DNA from: Duganella guangzhouensis
GTDB lineage: Bacteria > Pseudomonadota > Gammaproteobacteria > Burkholderiales > Burkholderiaceae_D
Direction of reading: 5' to 3'
DNA length: 64,000 nucleotides
NCBI RefSeq assembly: GCF_009674535.1
Contig: NZ_WKJK01000002.1
Span: 248,001 to 312,000 of the forward strand
Positions within the stretch are counted from its first letter, which is position 1; every line of letters starts with the position of its first letter. This document shows positions 17,642 to 28,263 of the stretch, in pieces. The position numbers and the translations under genes are program-made. The notes under the pieces were generated by a model. It was not told the DNA's origin, searched no databases, and was given only the letters and a program-made list of their open reading frames with translations.

Positions 17642-19192
17642 CTATTTGAAGGCTTTAACCAAGGCGTCGAACTTCACCTTCAGCGATTCATCGTGATGCG
17701 ACACCGGCGGCACCTCGCGCCGCACATCGAGCAGTTGATACACCGCCATCTGCGCCGCGCGCACAGAATACTCCACGGTGAACACCACATCCTCCGGCAC
17801 CTCGACAAACTGGCTAACGAAAGCCAGGTTGCGCGATCCCTCGGGCACCGGCAATGGACGATCACTGTAATGGCGCGGCATGAACATGCTGGTGATGTAG
17901 GGCATACGGCATGGGATGCAATTCGCCGTCGCCATCACCTCGTCGTAATCGAAGTTCAGGTGGCCACACAATTCGCGCAGAATCTCTTCGCCGCTGCACT
18001 CCGCCATCGGCTTGGCGACGAAGTCACCAATGCGGTCAGGATGCAGCGCATAGCCCCAGAACACCTGCACGCCCTCCGGCTGACCGGCGAAGTGCGGCTG
18101 ATGCGCCAGCACCACCGACAGCAGCCAGTTCGAATCCTTGAAGGTCACCAGCCCGCCGGTGCCGGCCTGATTGCCGGTGAAGCGCTCCATGCTATCAAAG
18201 AACACCGGATCCTTGAGCGTGACCGTGAACGACTCCCACCACGATTCCGGTATGCTGGTGTTGAACGCCGCCGGATTGCCGAACTGCGGCCGCCCCGCCG
18301 CCAGCTTCTCCCACAAGACCCAACCCTGGCTGTCACGCTTGGTCAGCTTGGGCGGCGCCTCGCGCATGCTGCCAAAGCTGGACGCATCGGTCATCGAACC
18401 ATTCTGGAAGAACACCAGATCCTGCGGCTGTACCTCAATCACGCCACCCGAGTGATGAATGGCGGTGACCGTGGTGAGGCCATCCTGCTCCGACAACAGA
18501 ATATCGTCGACGCGGCACTCGCGTATCAGCCGCACGCCCTGATTCTGCAGCCAGTGTATCAACGGCCGCACCAGCGAATCGTACTGGTTATAGACCGTGC
18601 GCTTGACGCCGGCCAGCGTCTCGATGCGCGAAAACTCCATCATGAAGCGATGCAGATAGCGCTTGAACTCCACCGCGCTATGCCACGGCTGGAAGGCAAA
18701 AGTGGTGGCCCACATGTACCAGAACTTGGTCTCGAAGAACGACGGCGACAGCCAATCGGTGATGGCGCTATTGCCCAGCGTCGCCTCATCCGCCTCGGCC
18801 AATTTCACCAGCTCCAGCCGGTCCTCCATGCTGAAGCCCATCGAACTCACATCGACGCGGAAGCGGTTGCGGTCCACCAGCCGCGCCTTCGAATGCGATT
18901 TGTGTAGCTCATTGAAAGCGATGGTTTCGTCATACACCGTGCGGCCCGGATGCTCCAGCGACGGAATGCTCTTGAACAGATCCCAGGTGCACTCATAGTT
19001 GTCGGTGGTGAGCATGCGGCCACCGCGCAGCGTATAGCCACGTTCCGGATCACCGCCGCCATCGAGACTGCCGCCGGCCAGCGGCAACGCCTCAAAGATC
19101 GTAATGTCACCGCCCGCCACGCCGGCATCGCGGATCATGAATGCCGCTGCCGCCAGAGAACCAATACCGCCACCTATCAGATATGCCTTCAT
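17642..19192 (-). CDS. ohyA: Oleate hydratase
   Basis: The 516-residue FAD-dependent fatty acid hydratase (formerly myosin-cross-reactive antigen family) adds water to the cis-9 double bond of oleate to give 10-hydroxystearate. The N-terminus shows the dinucleotide fold GGGIGSLAAAAF (7-18); GGRMLTTDNYECTWDL carries the conserved catalytic-site region; FWYMWATTFAFQPWHSAVEF and a C-terminal FVEVPEDVVFTVEYSVRAAQ block are family hallmarks. ATG 19192 has AAGGAG at seven bases. It acts at the inner membrane face in detoxifying unsaturated fatty acids. It is monocistronic as far as can be seen. Confidence 0.92.
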   Translation of the reverse strand: MKAYLIGGGIGSLAAAAFMIRDAGVAGGDITIFEALPLAGGSLDGGGDPERGYTLRGGRMLTTDNYECTWDLFKSIPSLEHPGRTVYDETIAFNELHKSHSKARLVDRNRFRVDVSSMGFSMEDRLELVKLAEADEATLGNSAITDWLSPSFFETKFWYMWATTFAFQPWHSAVEFKRYLHRFMMEFSRIETLAGVKRTVYNQYDSLVRPLIHWLQNQGVRLIRECRVDDILLSEQDGLTTVTAIHHSGGVIEVQPQDLVFFQNGSMTDASSFGSMREAPPKLTKRDSQGWVLWEKLAAGRPQFGNPAAFNTSIPESWWESFTVTLKDPVFFDSMERFTGNQAGTGGLVTFKDSNWLLSVVLAHQPHFAGQPEGVQVFWGYALHPDRIGDFVAKPMAECSGEEILRELCGHLNFDYDEVMATANCIPCRMPYITSMFMPRHYSDRPLPVPEGSRNLAFVSQFVEVPEDVVFTVEYSVRAAQMAVYQLLDVRREVPPVSHHDESLKVKFDALVKAFK

Positions 19193-19268
19193 GCTCACGC
19201 TCCTTGGTTGAAATATTCAACCGATTCTAGGAGCCGGCCGAAAGCCAGGTCTGTGCGGTAGATCAAAT

Positions 19269-19300
19269 AAATAAAAAAGCTCCCCGAGGGGAGCTTCTAA
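19269..19300 (-). terminator. Intrinsic terminator of the beta-glucoside operon
   Basis: Read on the minus strand, AAGCTCCCC pairs with GGGGAGCTT and is followed by TTTTTATTTATTT. It lies about 20 bases after the sugar MFS stop and ends the GH5-GH1-GH3-MFS operon. Confidence 0.85.
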
Positions 19301-19318
19301 AAATCCGCTCTACAGAAC

Positions 19319-20608
19319 TTACTTTTCGGTGTACATATTCGCGTACTTCAGACCGAAGTACAGGATGAACAGATAGCACGCGGCCGGCACCAGGAACGAC
19401 AGCTGCAGGCTGATATGATCCGCCAGCAGACCTTGCGCGAACGGCACCAGCGCGCCACCCACAATCGCCATGCACAGCAGGCCCGAACCCTGGCCAGTCA
19501 GTGGTCCCAGCTTGTTCAGCGCCATCGAGAAGATGGTCGGGAACATGATGGAGTTGAACAGGCCCACCGCCAGAATCGCCCACATCGCCAGATAGCCGCC
19601 GCTGAAGATCGCCAGCAGCACCAGCGCGATCACCGCCGTCGCATTGAAGGCCAGCGCCTTGCCGGGACTGACTTTGCGCATCACCACGAAGCCGATGAAG
19701 CGCCCGACCATCGCACCGCCCCAGTAGTAGCTGACGTAATGCGCGGCATCCTCCGCCGCAAGGCCCGCCACATGCGGATCACCCAGGAAGTTGATCAGGA
19801 AGCTGCCGATCGACACCTCGCCGCCGACGTACAGGAAAATCGCTACTACGCCCAGCGCCAGGTGACGGTGCTTCAGCACTTCGGCATAACCGCCCTGCGC
19901 ATTGCCCTGCTCCGCGTCGACGATTTTCGGCAGACGCGCCAGCGCAAACAGAATCGCCAGCACCAGCAGCGCGCCGGCCAGCACCAGATACGGCCCCTGC
20001 ACGCTGGCCGCCTGGGTCGCGTGATACGCCGCCAGCTGCTCCACTGACAGTTTCGCCAGATCGGCCGAGCTCAGAACGCCACCGGCCAGTATCAGCATGC
20101 CGCCCAGCGTCGGCGCCACCGTGGTGCCCAGCGAGTTGAATGCCTGCGTCAGCGTCAGCCGGCTGGACGCGGTGCGTGGATCACCCAACACCGCCACATA
20201 CGGATTGGCCGCCACCTGCAGAATGGTGATGCCGCCCGCCAGCACGAAGAAAGCAAACAGGAACAGCGAATAGCCGCTGGTCGCCGCCGGATAAAACAGC
20301 GCGCAACCGATCGCCGCGATCATCAGGCCGGCCACCGCGCCGTTCTGATAGCCGATGCGCTTGATCAGCATCCCGGCCGGCAGCGACACGATGAAGTAAG
20401 CCCCGAAGAAGCAGAACTGCACCAGCATCGCCTGCACATAGGTCAGCGTGTACACCGCCTTCAAGTGCGGGATCAGCACGTCGTTCATCGACGTCAGCAA
20501 ACCCCACATGAAGAACAGGATGGTGACGATGACCAGCGGCCCGGTATTCCCGCCCGCCGCCTGCGACTGTCCCGGCAGCGCCGTGGCAGTTTGCGAATAG
20601 TGTTCCAT
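19319..20608 (-). CDS. Sugar MFS transporter (FucP/GluP-like)
   Basis: The 429-residue twelve-helix major facilitator belongs to the fucose/glucose-galactose proton symporter family. Landmarks: [19 protein letters not shown] in the first helix, [16 protein letters not shown] in the second, [13 protein letters not shown] in the middle, and [16 protein letters not shown] in the ninth region. Last gene of the minus-strand glycoside operon, 20 bp after the GH3 gene, and followed by a terminator. It probably imports the glucose or short glucosides released by the three glycosidases. Substrate is inferred from family and context. Confidence 0.88.
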   Translation of the reverse strand: MEHYSQTATALPGQSQAAGGNTGPLVIVTILFFMWGLLTSMNDVLIPHLKAVYTLTYVQAMLVQFCFFGAYFIVSLPAGMLIKRIGYQNGAVAGLMIAAIGCALFYPAATSGYSLFLFAFFVLAGGITILQVAANPYVAVLGDPRTASSRLTLTQAFNSLGTTVAPTLGGMLILAGGVLSSADLAKLSVEQLAAYHATQAASVQGPYLVLAGALLVLAILFALARLPKIVDAEQGNAQGGYAEVLKHRHLALGVVAIFLYVGGEVSIGSFLINFLGDPHVAGLAAEDAAHYVSYYWGGAMVGRFIGFVVMRKVSPGKALAFNATAVIALVLLAIFSGGYLAMWAILAVGLFNSIMFPTIFSMALNKLGPLTGQGSGLLCMAIVGGALVPFAQGLLADHISLQLSFLVPAACYLFILYFGLKYANMYTEK

Positions 20609-20628
20609 GCTTTTACTTTCTCCTCGTT

Positions 20629-23145
20629 TTATTTATTAAGTTCCCCACACGCCAGCGCATCCTTGTCCTTGGCGGCGCCGCCAACGATCTGGATGTTGGC
20701 GAAGGTCGCGGCAAACGGCGCATCGGCGGAGACGCTGAACGGCATACTGAATGCTGCCAGCGACAAGCCTTTGGCGGCAAAGCAGGACAGCGGAATCCGG
20801 ACCGTCTGCTTGCCCTTGCCGGCCAGCCGCTGGAATACCGCGCTGGCATCCAGCGCCACCGTCTCCATGCCGATGTGGACTTTGCCTTGCGGCGCGGCCG
20901 GCACGATCACGTCAAACTGCAGCGCGCCGTCGGTGCTGGCGTAGGCCGGCAGCGCGATCGCCTTGGCCGCCTGCGCTTCCAGCGTCGCCGGACCGCTCCA
21001 GGTCAGACGCTTGGCATCCTGCTGGGTGTTGATCTGCGCCGTTTCCACCGTCACCGTCGGCAGCTTGTGCACCGCATTCAGGTCCGCGCCCAGCGCCACA
21101 CGCTGGCCGCCGCTGCTCACGTACAGACTGTAAGTCGCGCGGTCGGTCGGATTGTACACTGGTACAGCCAGCGATTTGCCACAAGCTTGTGGATAGCTGG
21201 TATCGAGCTGGCCGATGACCGCCTTGCTGCCGTAGTTCAGGCCATAGCCGTATTTGAACAGCGGCGCGTACGACGCATCACCGACATTGAGCGGCGTCTG
21301 GCAGGCCGACTTCGGCCAAGAGAACGACAGCTTGCCGCGGAAGTCGGCATTGACCTTGCCGTCCGCCTTGCGGAACAGGACATCGGCCACGCCCTTGCCC
21401 TCGGTACCCGGTAGCCAGGCGGCGACAAAGCTGTCCGACAGATTCAGGACATCGTTGGTGTACAGCGGACGTCCGGACAGCAGCACCGTCACCACCGGCT
21501 TGCCCTTGCCCGCCACCGCCTTCAGCACGGCCAGATCTTCCGGATGACGTCCCGACAGGCGCAGCGTGCCGGCCGGGCCGATGTCGCCGTCACCTTCCGC
21601 ATACGGCGTTTCACCGATCACCGCGATTACCGCATCGAACTTGCTGATATCGACGCCGGCAGCGTTCTCGCTGAAGGTGACGTTGTCCTTGCCGACTGCA
21701 TCCTGAATACCGGCCAGGATGGTGTCGCTGACCGGATAGTCGCTGTTCTTGTTGTCTGTGCCCTGCCAGGTCAGCGACCAGCCGCCGGACTGGTTGGCCA
21801 TATTGTCGGCGCTCTTGCCAACCACGAGGATTTTTTTGCCGCGCGCCAGCGGCAGCACGCCGCCGTTATTCTTCAACAGCACCAGCGACTCACGCACCGC
21901 CAGGCGTGCCAGCGCGCGGTCCTGCAGCGCTTCCTGCTTGCCGGCGTAGATGTTCTGCGACGGCTTCTTTCCATCGAACAGACCGGCGCGCAGCTTGACG
22001 CGCAGGATGCGCGTCACCGCATCGTCAATGCGCGAGATCGGAATCTCGCCCTTCTCCACCTGGGCGATGGTGTTGGCGATGAAGCTCTTCCACTTCTCCG
22101 GCACCATCACCAGATCGACGCCAGCATTGATGGCGGCGGCGCAGCTGTCGTCGCCGCAGCCGGGGACTTCGGCAATCGCGTTCCAGTCACTGACCACCAG
22201 GCCGTCGAAGCCCATCTTCTCCTTCAGCGCCACGGTCAGCAGCTCACGGCTGCCATGCATCTTGCCGTGATCGACGCCGCCCTTGACGTCGTTCCAGCTA
22301 TTAAAGGATGCCATCACCGTCTGCACGCCAGCCTGCAACGCCGGATAGTAACCAGCCGCGTGCAGATTAATCATCTCTGACAGCGTGGACTGGTTGACGC
22401 CACGGTCCTTGCCTTCGGCGGTGCCGCCATCGCCAACGAAATGCTTGGCAGTGGCAACCACAGTGCCGTCCGACTTCAGATCGCCCTGCAAGCCCTTGAC
22501 GTACACGCCCGCATACTCGCTGACGATGGCGGAATCTTCGGAGAAGCTTTCATAGGTGCGCCCCCAACGGTCATCACGCACTACCGCCAGCGTCGGCGCA
22601 AACACCCAGTCGATGCCGGTGGCACGCACCGCGCGCGCCACCACCTTCGCCATCTCGCCCACCAGTTTAGGATCGCGCGCCGCGCCCAAGCCTATGTTAT
22701 GCGGGAACAGCGTGGCGCCGTACATATTGGAGTTGCCGTGCATCGCGTCGATGCCCCAGATGACCGGCACCTGCACCTTCATGTCGGTGCTCATGGACGC
22801 ATCGTAGTAAGCGTCGGCCAGCTGCACCCAATCGGCGGCGCTGGCGTACTTATTCCCCTGCGGCCAGCTGCCGCCGCCATTTAGCACCGAGCCAATGTAG
22901 TACTTGCGGATGTCATCCGGCGTGCTGAATTTTATTTCCGGCTGCGTCATCTGGCCGATCTTCTGCGCCAGCGTCATGCCGGCCACAATCTGCCGAATGC
23001 GCGCCTCCATCGCCTTGTCCTGCTTGACGGCGCTGGTGATGTGCGGCCAGTCGGTGAGCGGCTTGGCGGCGGGTGCGGCGATTGCGTTGGTGCCCAGCGC
23101 CAGCGTGGCGGCCAGCACGGCGCGGCGCAGAATGTGGTTGTTCAT
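20629..23145 (-). CDS. GH3 family beta-glucosidase (ExoP-like), exported
   Basis: The 838-residue enzyme has a signal peptide ([20 protein letters not shown] then AIAAPAAKP), the GH3 N-terminal TIM barrel with the nucleophile region [11 protein letters not shown] (about 320), the GH3 C-terminal domain ([16 protein letters not shown]), and a C-terminal beta-sandwich region of about 180 residues typical of ExoP-type exo-beta-1,4/1,3-glucosidases. It removes glucose from beta-glucan oligosaccharides in the periplasm or outside. ATG 23145 is preferred because GGAG lies upstream and the signal peptide starts there; an in-frame ATG five codons earlier is possible. Third gene of the operon. Confidence 0.92.
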   Translation of the reverse strand: MNNHILRRAVLAATLALGTNAIAAPAAKPLTDWPHITSAVKQDKAMEARIRQIVAGMTLAQKIGQMTQPEIKFSTPDDIRKYYIGSVLNGGGSWPQGNKYASAADWVQLADAYYDASMSTDMKVQVPVIWGIDAMHGNSNMYGATLFPHNIGLGAARDPKLVGEMAKVVARAVRATGIDWVFAPTLAVVRDDRWGRTYESFSEDSAIVSEYAGVYVKGLQGDLKSDGTVVATAKHFVGDGGTAEGKDRGVNQSTLSEMINLHAAGYYPALQAGVQTVMASFNSWNDVKGGVDHGKMHGSRELLTVALKEKMGFDGLVVSDWNAIAEVPGCGDDSCAAAINAGVDLVMVPEKWKSFIANTIAQVEKGEIPISRIDDAVTRILRVKLRAGLFDGKKPSQNIYAGKQEALQDRALARLAVRESLVLLKNNGGVLPLARGKKILVVGKSADNMANQSGGWSLTWQGTDNKNSDYPVSDTILAGIQDAVGKDNVTFSENAAGVDISKFDAVIAVIGETPYAEGDGDIGPAGTLRLSGRHPEDLAVLKAVAGKGKPVVTVLLSGRPLYTNDVLNLSDSFVAAWLPGTEGKGVADVLFRKADGKVNADFRGKLSFSWPKSACQTPLNVGDASYAPLFKYGYGLNYGSKAVIGQLDTSYPQACGKSLAVPVYNPTDRATYSLYVSSGGQRVALGADLNAVHKLPTVTVETAQINTQQDAKRLTWSGPATLEAQAAKAIALPAYASTDGALQFDVIVPAAPQGKVHIGMETVALDASAVFQRLAGKGKQTVRIPLSCFAAKGLSLAAFSMPFSVSADAPFAATFANIQIVGGAAKDKDALACGELNK

Positions 23146-23170
23146 TACATAGGTCTCCATTGTTGATGTT

Positions 23171-24514
23171 TTAGTTTTTACCGCGCACGAAGGCGCTATA
23201 CCACTGGCCGCTTTGCTTCACGGTGCGGCGCTGCGTGGCGTAATCGATGTAGGTCAGGCCGAAGCGGCGCAGATAGCCTTCCGCCCATTCGAAGTTGTCC
23301 AGCAGGCTCCAGGCGAAGTAGCCCTTGATCCTGCCGCCGGCCGCAATCGCATCGCGCATCGCCGTCAGATGGCGGATCAGGTAATCGCGACGCGCGGTGT
23401 CGTTGACCGCGCCGTCCGCGTCGACGTGATCGTCGTACGACGAACCGTTCTCGGTCACGTACAGATCGCCGGTCGGATAGTCGCGCGCGATGCGCGCCAG
23501 CAGCTCCACCAATCCTTCGGGCGACACCTCCCAGCCAAAGTCGGTGCGCTGGCGATCCTGCGGATAGACGATGCGGGTACGCAGCGGATACTGGTCCGGC
23601 GCATCCACCACCACTTCCGGGAAGTAGTAATTCACGCCGAGGAAATCACAAGGCGCGGCGATGGCTTCCATGTCGCCCGCTTCCACCACCGGCGCATCCT
23701 CGCCCACCAGTTGCAATGCTTGCGCTGGATAGCCACGGCCATACAGCACGTCGAGGAACCAGCGGTTGCGCAGCGCGTCGTGACGCGACACGGCGGCGAT
23801 ATCGGCCGCACTGTCACTGCCCGCCTTCACTGGATGCAGACTCAGAGCGATACCGACTTCCGCATCCGGCACATTGGCGCGTATCAGTGACACCGCGCGG
23901 CCGTGCGACACCAGCACGTTGTGGCACACCTGCAGCGCCAGCGGCAGCGACTTGTTACCCGGCGCGTGCATGCCATCCCAGTTACCGTGCATGGCCGTGC
24001 ACCATGGCTCGTTGTGCGTGATCCAATGCTTGACGCGATCGCCCAGATGGCGCGTCATCACATCCGTATAACGCAGGTAGGCATCGATGGTGGCGCGGTT
24101 ATTCCATCCGCCCTGGTCCTCCAGATACTGCGGCAGATCCCAGTGATACAGCGTGCACCACGGCTGCAGGCCGCGCGCCAGCATGCCGTCCACCAGTTTC
24201 GAATAGAACGCCAGCCCGGCCGCATTCGGCTCCGCCTCCACACCGTTGAAGATGCGCGTCCACGCGATCGAGAAGCGATACGAATTCAGGCCCATGGACT
24301 GCGCCAGGTCCAGATCCTCTTCCCAGCGATGATAGTGGTCACAGGCCACGGCGCCGGTGGAGCCATCGCGGATCTTGCCCGGCGTGGCGGCAAAGGTATC
24401 CCAGATCGACGGCACGCGGCCATCTTCGGCGGCGGCGCCTTCGATCTGGTAAGCGGAGGTCGAGACACCCCATAGGAAGTCACTGGCAAAGTCGGTGCGT
24501 AGAATCATGGTCAT
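23171..24514 (-). CDS. GH1 family beta-glucosidase, cytoplasmic
   Basis: The 447-residue GH1 enzyme has the complete TIM barrel: FLWGVSTSAYQIEGA at the N-terminus, acid/base Glu in THNEPWCTAMHG (about 165) and nucleophile Glu in LYVTENGSSYDD (about 353). No signal peptide, so it cleaves imported glucosides in the cytoplasm. Start chosen at ATG 24514, five bases after the GH5 stop. No good Shine-Dalgarno precedes it (the spacer reads AAAATAAAAAAT), so translation probably depends on ribosomes ending on GH5. The upstream frame is open, but a longer form would overlap GH5 and lack homology. Confidence 0.92.
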   Translation of the reverse strand: MTMILRTDFASDFLWGVSTSAYQIEGAAAEDGRVPSIWDTFAATPGKIRDGSTGAVACDHYHRWEEDLDLAQSMGLNSYRFSIAWTRIFNGVEAEPNAAGLAFYSKLVDGMLARGLQPWCTLYHWDLPQYLEDQGGWNNRATIDAYLRYTDVMTRHLGDRVKHWITHNEPWCTAMHGNWDGMHAPGNKSLPLALQVCHNVLVSHGRAVSLIRANVPDAEVGIALSLHPVKAGSDSAADIAAVSRHDALRNRWFLDVLYGRGYPAQALQLVGEDAPVVEAGDMEAIAAPCDFLGVNYYFPEVVVDAPDQYPLRTRIVYPQDRQRTDFGWEVSPEGLVELLARIARDYPTGDLYVTENGSSYDDHVDADGAVNDTARRDYLIRHLTAMRDAIAAGGRIKGYFAWSLLDNFEWAEGYLRRFGLTYIDYATQRRTVKQSGQWYSAFVRGKN

Positions 24515-24519
24515 ATTTT

Positions 24520-25806
24520 TTATTTTGCGAATGGTGTAGGTGGTACAGCGGCGTTCATCCAGCGGATGGCGCTTTGCTGCGGCTCGTACGGCACGCTGCC
24601 GAACAGCCGAAACAGGTTTTCGATTTCGGCCAAAGAAGCTTTGTTGAAATCGAGTTTGGGAATTCTGGCGCCGGGCGCGTTGGTGACCAGGCCCCAGGTC
24701 CCTTTGCCCTGGCCGCCCTTGTTCGTCACCACCTTGTAAGCCCACGCGGTGTTGGCCCAACCGTTGGCGACGTAGGTGTCGTACGTCACCCGCATCACCT
24801 GGCCGCCGTGTTCCGCGCCCAGCATGGCCCAGGGCTGGAACTCACCGACGAAGAAGGCGGTATCCAGTGCGGTCAGCTTGGCCTGCCATTTGCAGACGCT
24901 GTCGCCGCTGCCCGTGCATTGCAGCCAGTCCTTGTGCACCGCCAGTCCAGGCTTGCCCCAGCCGAAGTGGCCGGGGTATGGATGCATCTCGAAGGCGACA
25001 TTGCGCATGCCATTCTCGGACGGCTTGCCATACGCGTCGATGCCTTTAGAGTGGCCCGGCAGGATGATGACGTGGTTGCCATCGACCTCGCGGATGGCGC
25101 TGTACAAAGTGCCCATCACCCGCGCCAGATTCTCCGGCGTGGTGCCCCACGGCTCATTGAGAATGCTGTAGCCAGCCACCGCGCCACGGTCCTTGTAGCG
25201 CGCGGCGATCTGCTGCCACAGCCAGATGGTGCGCTGCTGGTACTCGGGCGTGTCCCAGTACTGGTTCTTGCCGGCGCAGCCGCTGTGATGTTCCCAGCCC
25301 TGGCTACCAACCGCGCCATGCAAATCGAGGATCACATAGATGCCGCGCTTCTCCGCCTGATCGATGGCGTCGTCGAGATACTTCCACGCGTCCGCACGCA
25401 GCTGGCGCGGATGCTGTTCATCCTCGATCACGCTGTAGATAAAGGGCAGACGCACCAGATTGAGCTTCAGTTGCGGCAGCATGTCCCAGTCGCGCTGCGT
25501 GATCCACTGATCGCGGAACAGCGTGTACAAACGCTGGCGCTCCGCGTAGCCGAAGCGCCGGTCCAGCACCGCCTCCAGCGTGCACTGATCGCCAATCGCC
25601 TTGCTGTCCTGGCCCATCATCCAGAATTCCTGCATCAGATAATTGCCGAAGTTGACGCCACGTAGCGCCGGCTGTTGACCGTCCGCCGTCAGCCATTTCG
25701 TGCCCTCCGTGTGCAGCATCGGCAACGCCGCTTGCGCCTGCACCGCGCCTGCCAGCAGCGCTGCGGCGATACCTCCGCCGAGCGCGCGCCATCGTATTCT
25801 GCGCAT
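24520..25806 (-). CDS. GH5 family glycoside hydrolase (exo-beta-1,3-glucanase-like), exported
   Basis: The 428-residue protein has a signal peptide (MRRIRWRALGGGIAAALLAG, cleavage after AQAA) and a GH5 barrel close to glucan 1,3-beta-glucosidases: RGVNFGNYL, acid/base Glu in SILNEPWG (about 222), HPYPGHFGW, and nucleophile Glu in FVGEFQPW (about 330). It would attack laminarin-like glucans outside the cytoplasm. First gene of the four-gene operon; AAGGAAGGGG precedes ATG 25806. A LacI-type operator ends only 17 bases before the start codon, so the repressor can block both initiation and elongation. Confidence 0.9.
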   Translation of the reverse strand: MRRIRWRALGGGIAAALLAGAVQAQAALPMLHTEGTKWLTADGQQPALRGVNFGNYLMQEFWMMGQDSKAIGDQCTLEAVLDRRFGYAERQRLYTLFRDQWITQRDWDMLPQLKLNLVRLPFIYSVIEDEQHPRQLRADAWKYLDDAIDQAEKRGIYVILDLHGAVGSQGWEHHSGCAGKNQYWDTPEYQQRTIWLWQQIAARYKDRGAVAGYSILNEPWGTTPENLARVMGTLYSAIREVDGNHVIILPGHSKGIDAYGKPSENGMRNVAFEMHPYPGHFGWGKPGLAVHKDWLQCTGSGDSVCKWQAKLTALDTAFFVGEFQPWAMLGAEHGGQVMRVTYDTYVANGWANTAWAYKVVTNKGGQGKGTWGLVTNAPGARIPKLDFNKASLAEIENLFRLFGSVPYEPQQSAIRWMNAAVPPTPFAK

Positions 25807-25822
25807 CCTGTCCCCTTCCTTA

Positions 25823-25836
25823 TGGAATCGTTTCCA
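25823..25836. promoter_or_regulatory. LacI-type operator before the GH5-GH1-GH3-MFS operon
   Basis: TGGAATCGTTTCCA has perfect TGGAA/TTCCA arms around a CG-containing centre, the usual shape of a LacI/GalR family site. It lies between the LacI gene and GH5. A second related site is at 28336-28353, so both probably bind the LacI encoded between them. Confidence 0.7.
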
Positions 25837-25884
25837 ATATACTCTAAAAAAAGAGCATGCGACACGCGCCTGCTCTCTTTTTCT

Positions 25885-26916
25885 TTACTTCGTTTTACCG
25901 CCTTTTACCTGCAATGGTGGCGCCAAAGACGCACGTTCGGCCACGTGGAGATGATATTCACGCTCGACCGGACGTTTCAACTCGTAGCAGCGATTCAGCA
26001 GATAGTTCAAACCGTTCATCGTCATCTCGCTCCACGGGATATGCACGCTGGTCAGCTGCGGCGCGGTGAACTCCGCGCTGTGCGTATCGTCGTAGCCCAA
26101 CACCGACACCTGCTGCGGCACCTGCACGCCGGCCTTCTGGAACATGGACAGCGCACCGACCGCCATCTCATCGTTGGCACAGAACACCGCAGTGAACTCC
26201 TCGCCCGATGCCAGCAACTGCTCGGCGCAGGCAAAGCCGCCCTCCGGCGAGAACTCACCATCAGCCATCCACACCTTGCTGCTGTCGATGCCCGCCGCCT
26301 CCAGCTCCGCCTTGAAGCCCGCGATACGCTGCTGATTATCCGGCGCCGCCGCGCGGCCCGCGATCACCGCGATCTTGCGGTGGCCCAGTCCCAGCAAGGT
26401 GCGCGCCGCCAGGCGGCCGCCCGCGTCGTGGTCCACCGTGAAGCATTGGTCCGCAAGGCCATCCAGCTCCTGGTTGATCACCACCACCTTGGATTGGAAC
26501 GGACCCAGTGCCGCAAAGTCCTCGTCCTCCATCGCATTGCTCATCACGATCAGGCCATCGCTGCCACGCTCGATCAGAAAATTCACGCCCTCGATCGCCT
26601 GATTACGCGCATCGCCATCGCCCACACCGAAGGCCACCACCATGTTCAATCCCGCAGCACGTAAAGCTGTGTAAATTGACTGCAGAATCGGCGTATAAAA
26701 CGTCCCGCTCAGGTACGGAATGTACACACCGATCATCTGCGAAGTGCCCGACAACAGCGAGCGCGCCGCGTGCGACGGCCGGAATTCCAGCTCCTCAATC
26801 GCCTTGCGCACCTTCTCCTGCGTGGACTGCGATACCGAGCCCTTACCGCTGATGACGCGCGAAGCGGTCCCCAAGCCCACACCCGCCAACCGGGCTACGT
26901 CTTTGATGGTTGCCAC
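25885..26916 (-). CDS. LacI family transcriptional repressor
   Basis: The 343-residue regulator has the canonical LacI helix-turn-helix (TIKDVARLAGVGLGTASRVI, residues 3-22) with the hinge helix region (RPSHAARSLLSG, about 47-58) and a sugar-binding core with FYTPILQSIY and FCANDEMAVGAL. Downstream on the same strand are an operator and the glycosidase operon; upstream is the sugar-binding protein gene with its own operator. It most likely represses both units until a beta-glucoside or glucose-containing inducer appears. Start at ATG 26916. Confidence 0.92.
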   Translation of the reverse strand: MATIKDVARLAGVGLGTASRVISGKGSVSQSTQEKVRKAIEELEFRPSHAARSLLSGTSQMIGVYIPYLSGTFYTPILQSIYTALRAAGLNMVVAFGVGDGDARNQAIEGVNFLIERGSDGLIVMSNAMEDEDFAALGPFQSKVVVINQELDGLADQCFTVDHDAGGRLAARTLLGLGHRKIAVIAGRAAAPDNQQRIAGFKAELEAAGIDSSKVWMADGEFSPEGGFACAEQLLASGEEFTAVFCANDEMAVGALSMFQKAGVQVPQQVSVLGYDDTHSAEFTAPQLTSVHIPWSEMTMNGLNYLLNRCYELKRPVEREYHLHVAERASLAPPLQVKGGKTK

Positions 26917-26993
26917 GAGATCCCTTATCTGTTCTGTCTATGCGGCGGCAAGGATAACCCACCACCTTGCAGCTGACAAGCGGCCTCCCTCCC

Positions 26994-28244
26994 CTAATCC
27001 TGCAGCGCCGAAGCGATTTCTTTCTGCGCTTTTTCGACCGGCATGCGGGTGTTCCAATAGGTCGTCAACACATCCTGCAACGCGCCATTTTGGTCCGGCG
27101 TGAGGAACACTTCGATCATGCCGACCGCGCGCGATTTCTCCTTCAGGATCGCGGCGCCGGCCTGCGCGCAGACGTCCATGCCCGACACGTCGACGTTGCT
27201 CAGTATCGGCAGCGAACCTTTGATTTTGTTGAACTCCAGTTGCGCGCTCGGCGCCAGCATGGTGGTGGCCAACAGCTTCTGCGCGCGCACCGCATCGGCG
27301 TTCTTCGTTTTAGGGAACACGAAGGCATCGCCCTGAATCAGATACGGCACGTTGGCCCCTAAACCAGCGATGCAGCCGAAGTCCTTGCCTGCGCTTTGCT
27401 TCGCGGCGGCGAATTCGCCCTTGGCCCAATCGCCCATGATCTGCACGCCGGCCTTGCCGTTGATGAGCAGCGCGGTGGCGTCGTTCCAGTTGCGGTTAGG
27501 CGAGCCGGCATCGACATAGCCTTGCAGACGCTTGAAGGCCAGCAGCACACGCTTGAAGGCTTCCGAATTGATCGCCCTCGGTGAGCGGTCACGCAGCACC
27601 TGCAGATACAGCTCCTTGCCGCCGACGTTGGCCAGCATGGCCTGGAACAGAATGTTCTCCTGCCACGGCTGACCGCCGTGCGCGAGGCCGATCAAGCCGG
27701 CGGCTTTCAGCTTGTCCAGCGTGGCGAACAGTTCGTCCGGCGTGGCGGGCTCCTTAACAATGCCCGCCTTCTTGAACGCCGCCTTGGAATACCAGATCCA
27801 GGTCGACATATGGACATCAACCGGCACCGCGTAGAAGTGGCCCTGCACCTTGATCACATCCAGCAACGGCTGCGGCATCAGCTGATCCCAATGATCGCGG
27901 GTCGCGATATCGTCGACGTTATTCAGCACGCCCTGATCGATCAAATCGCGGAACTGCTTGGTGGTGTTGAACTGCGCGGCGGTGGGCGGATTACCGCCGA
28001 CGATGCGATTGATCGCCACCGCCTTGGCCTGGTCGGCGCCGGCGATAGCGGTATCGGCCCAGGTGCCGCCGACGGCGCGATAGGCATCAGCGAATTTGCG
28101 CACCGCAGCCGATTCACTACTGGAAGTCCACCAATGCATCACCTCCGCGCGTGGCGCGGGTGCGGTAGCGGCGGCGTAGCCAGCGACGCCCAGCGTCAGC
28201 GCAGCCAGCAAGCCCGCCACCATGCGGGAACGTTGCTTGTACAT
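26994..28244 (-). CDS. ABC transporter sugar-binding protein (family 1), no permease nearby
   Basis: The 416-residue periplasmic protein has a signal peptide (residues 1-27, ending GYAAATAPA) and the family 1 sugar-binding fold (VMHWWTSSSESAAVRKFADA, AINRIVGGNPPTAAQF, YAVPVDVHMSTWIWY). Related proteins bind glucose or oligosaccharides for an ABC importer. The neighbours are LacI and glycosidase genes with an MFS symporter; no permease or ATPase gene follows, which is unusual. Its ATG 28244 has CGGAG at good distance. Upstream lie a strong promoter, a LacI-type operator and an intrinsic terminator inside the leader. Confidence 0.85.
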   Translation of the reverse strand: MYKQRSRMVAGLLAALTLGVAGYAAATAPAPRAEVMHWWTSSSESAAVRKFADAYRAVGGTWADTAIAGADQAKAVAINRIVGGNPPTAAQFNTTKQFRDLIDQGVLNNVDDIATRDHWDQLMPQPLLDVIKVQGHFYAVPVDVHMSTWIWYSKAAFKKAGIVKEPATPDELFATLDKLKAAGLIGLAHGGQPWQENILFQAMLANVGGKELYLQVLRDRSPRAINSEAFKRVLLAFKRLQGYVDAGSPNRNWNDATALLINGKAGVQIMGDWAKGEFAAAKQSAGKDFGCIAGLGANVPYLIQGDAFVFPKTKNADAVRAQKLLATTMLAPSAQLEFNKIKGSLPILSNVDVSGMDVCAQAGAAILKEKSRAVGMIEVFLTPDQNGALQDVLTTYWNTRMPVEKAQKEIASALQD

Positions 28245-28263
28245 CCAGTCTCCGTATTCTTAT

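Noticed and set aside
24514..24760. Longer N-terminus for the GH1 gene reaching into GH5
   Set aside because: GH1 homology begins at the 24514 Met; the extension overlaps the GH5 coding end and looks like antisense-type sequence without a signal peptide.
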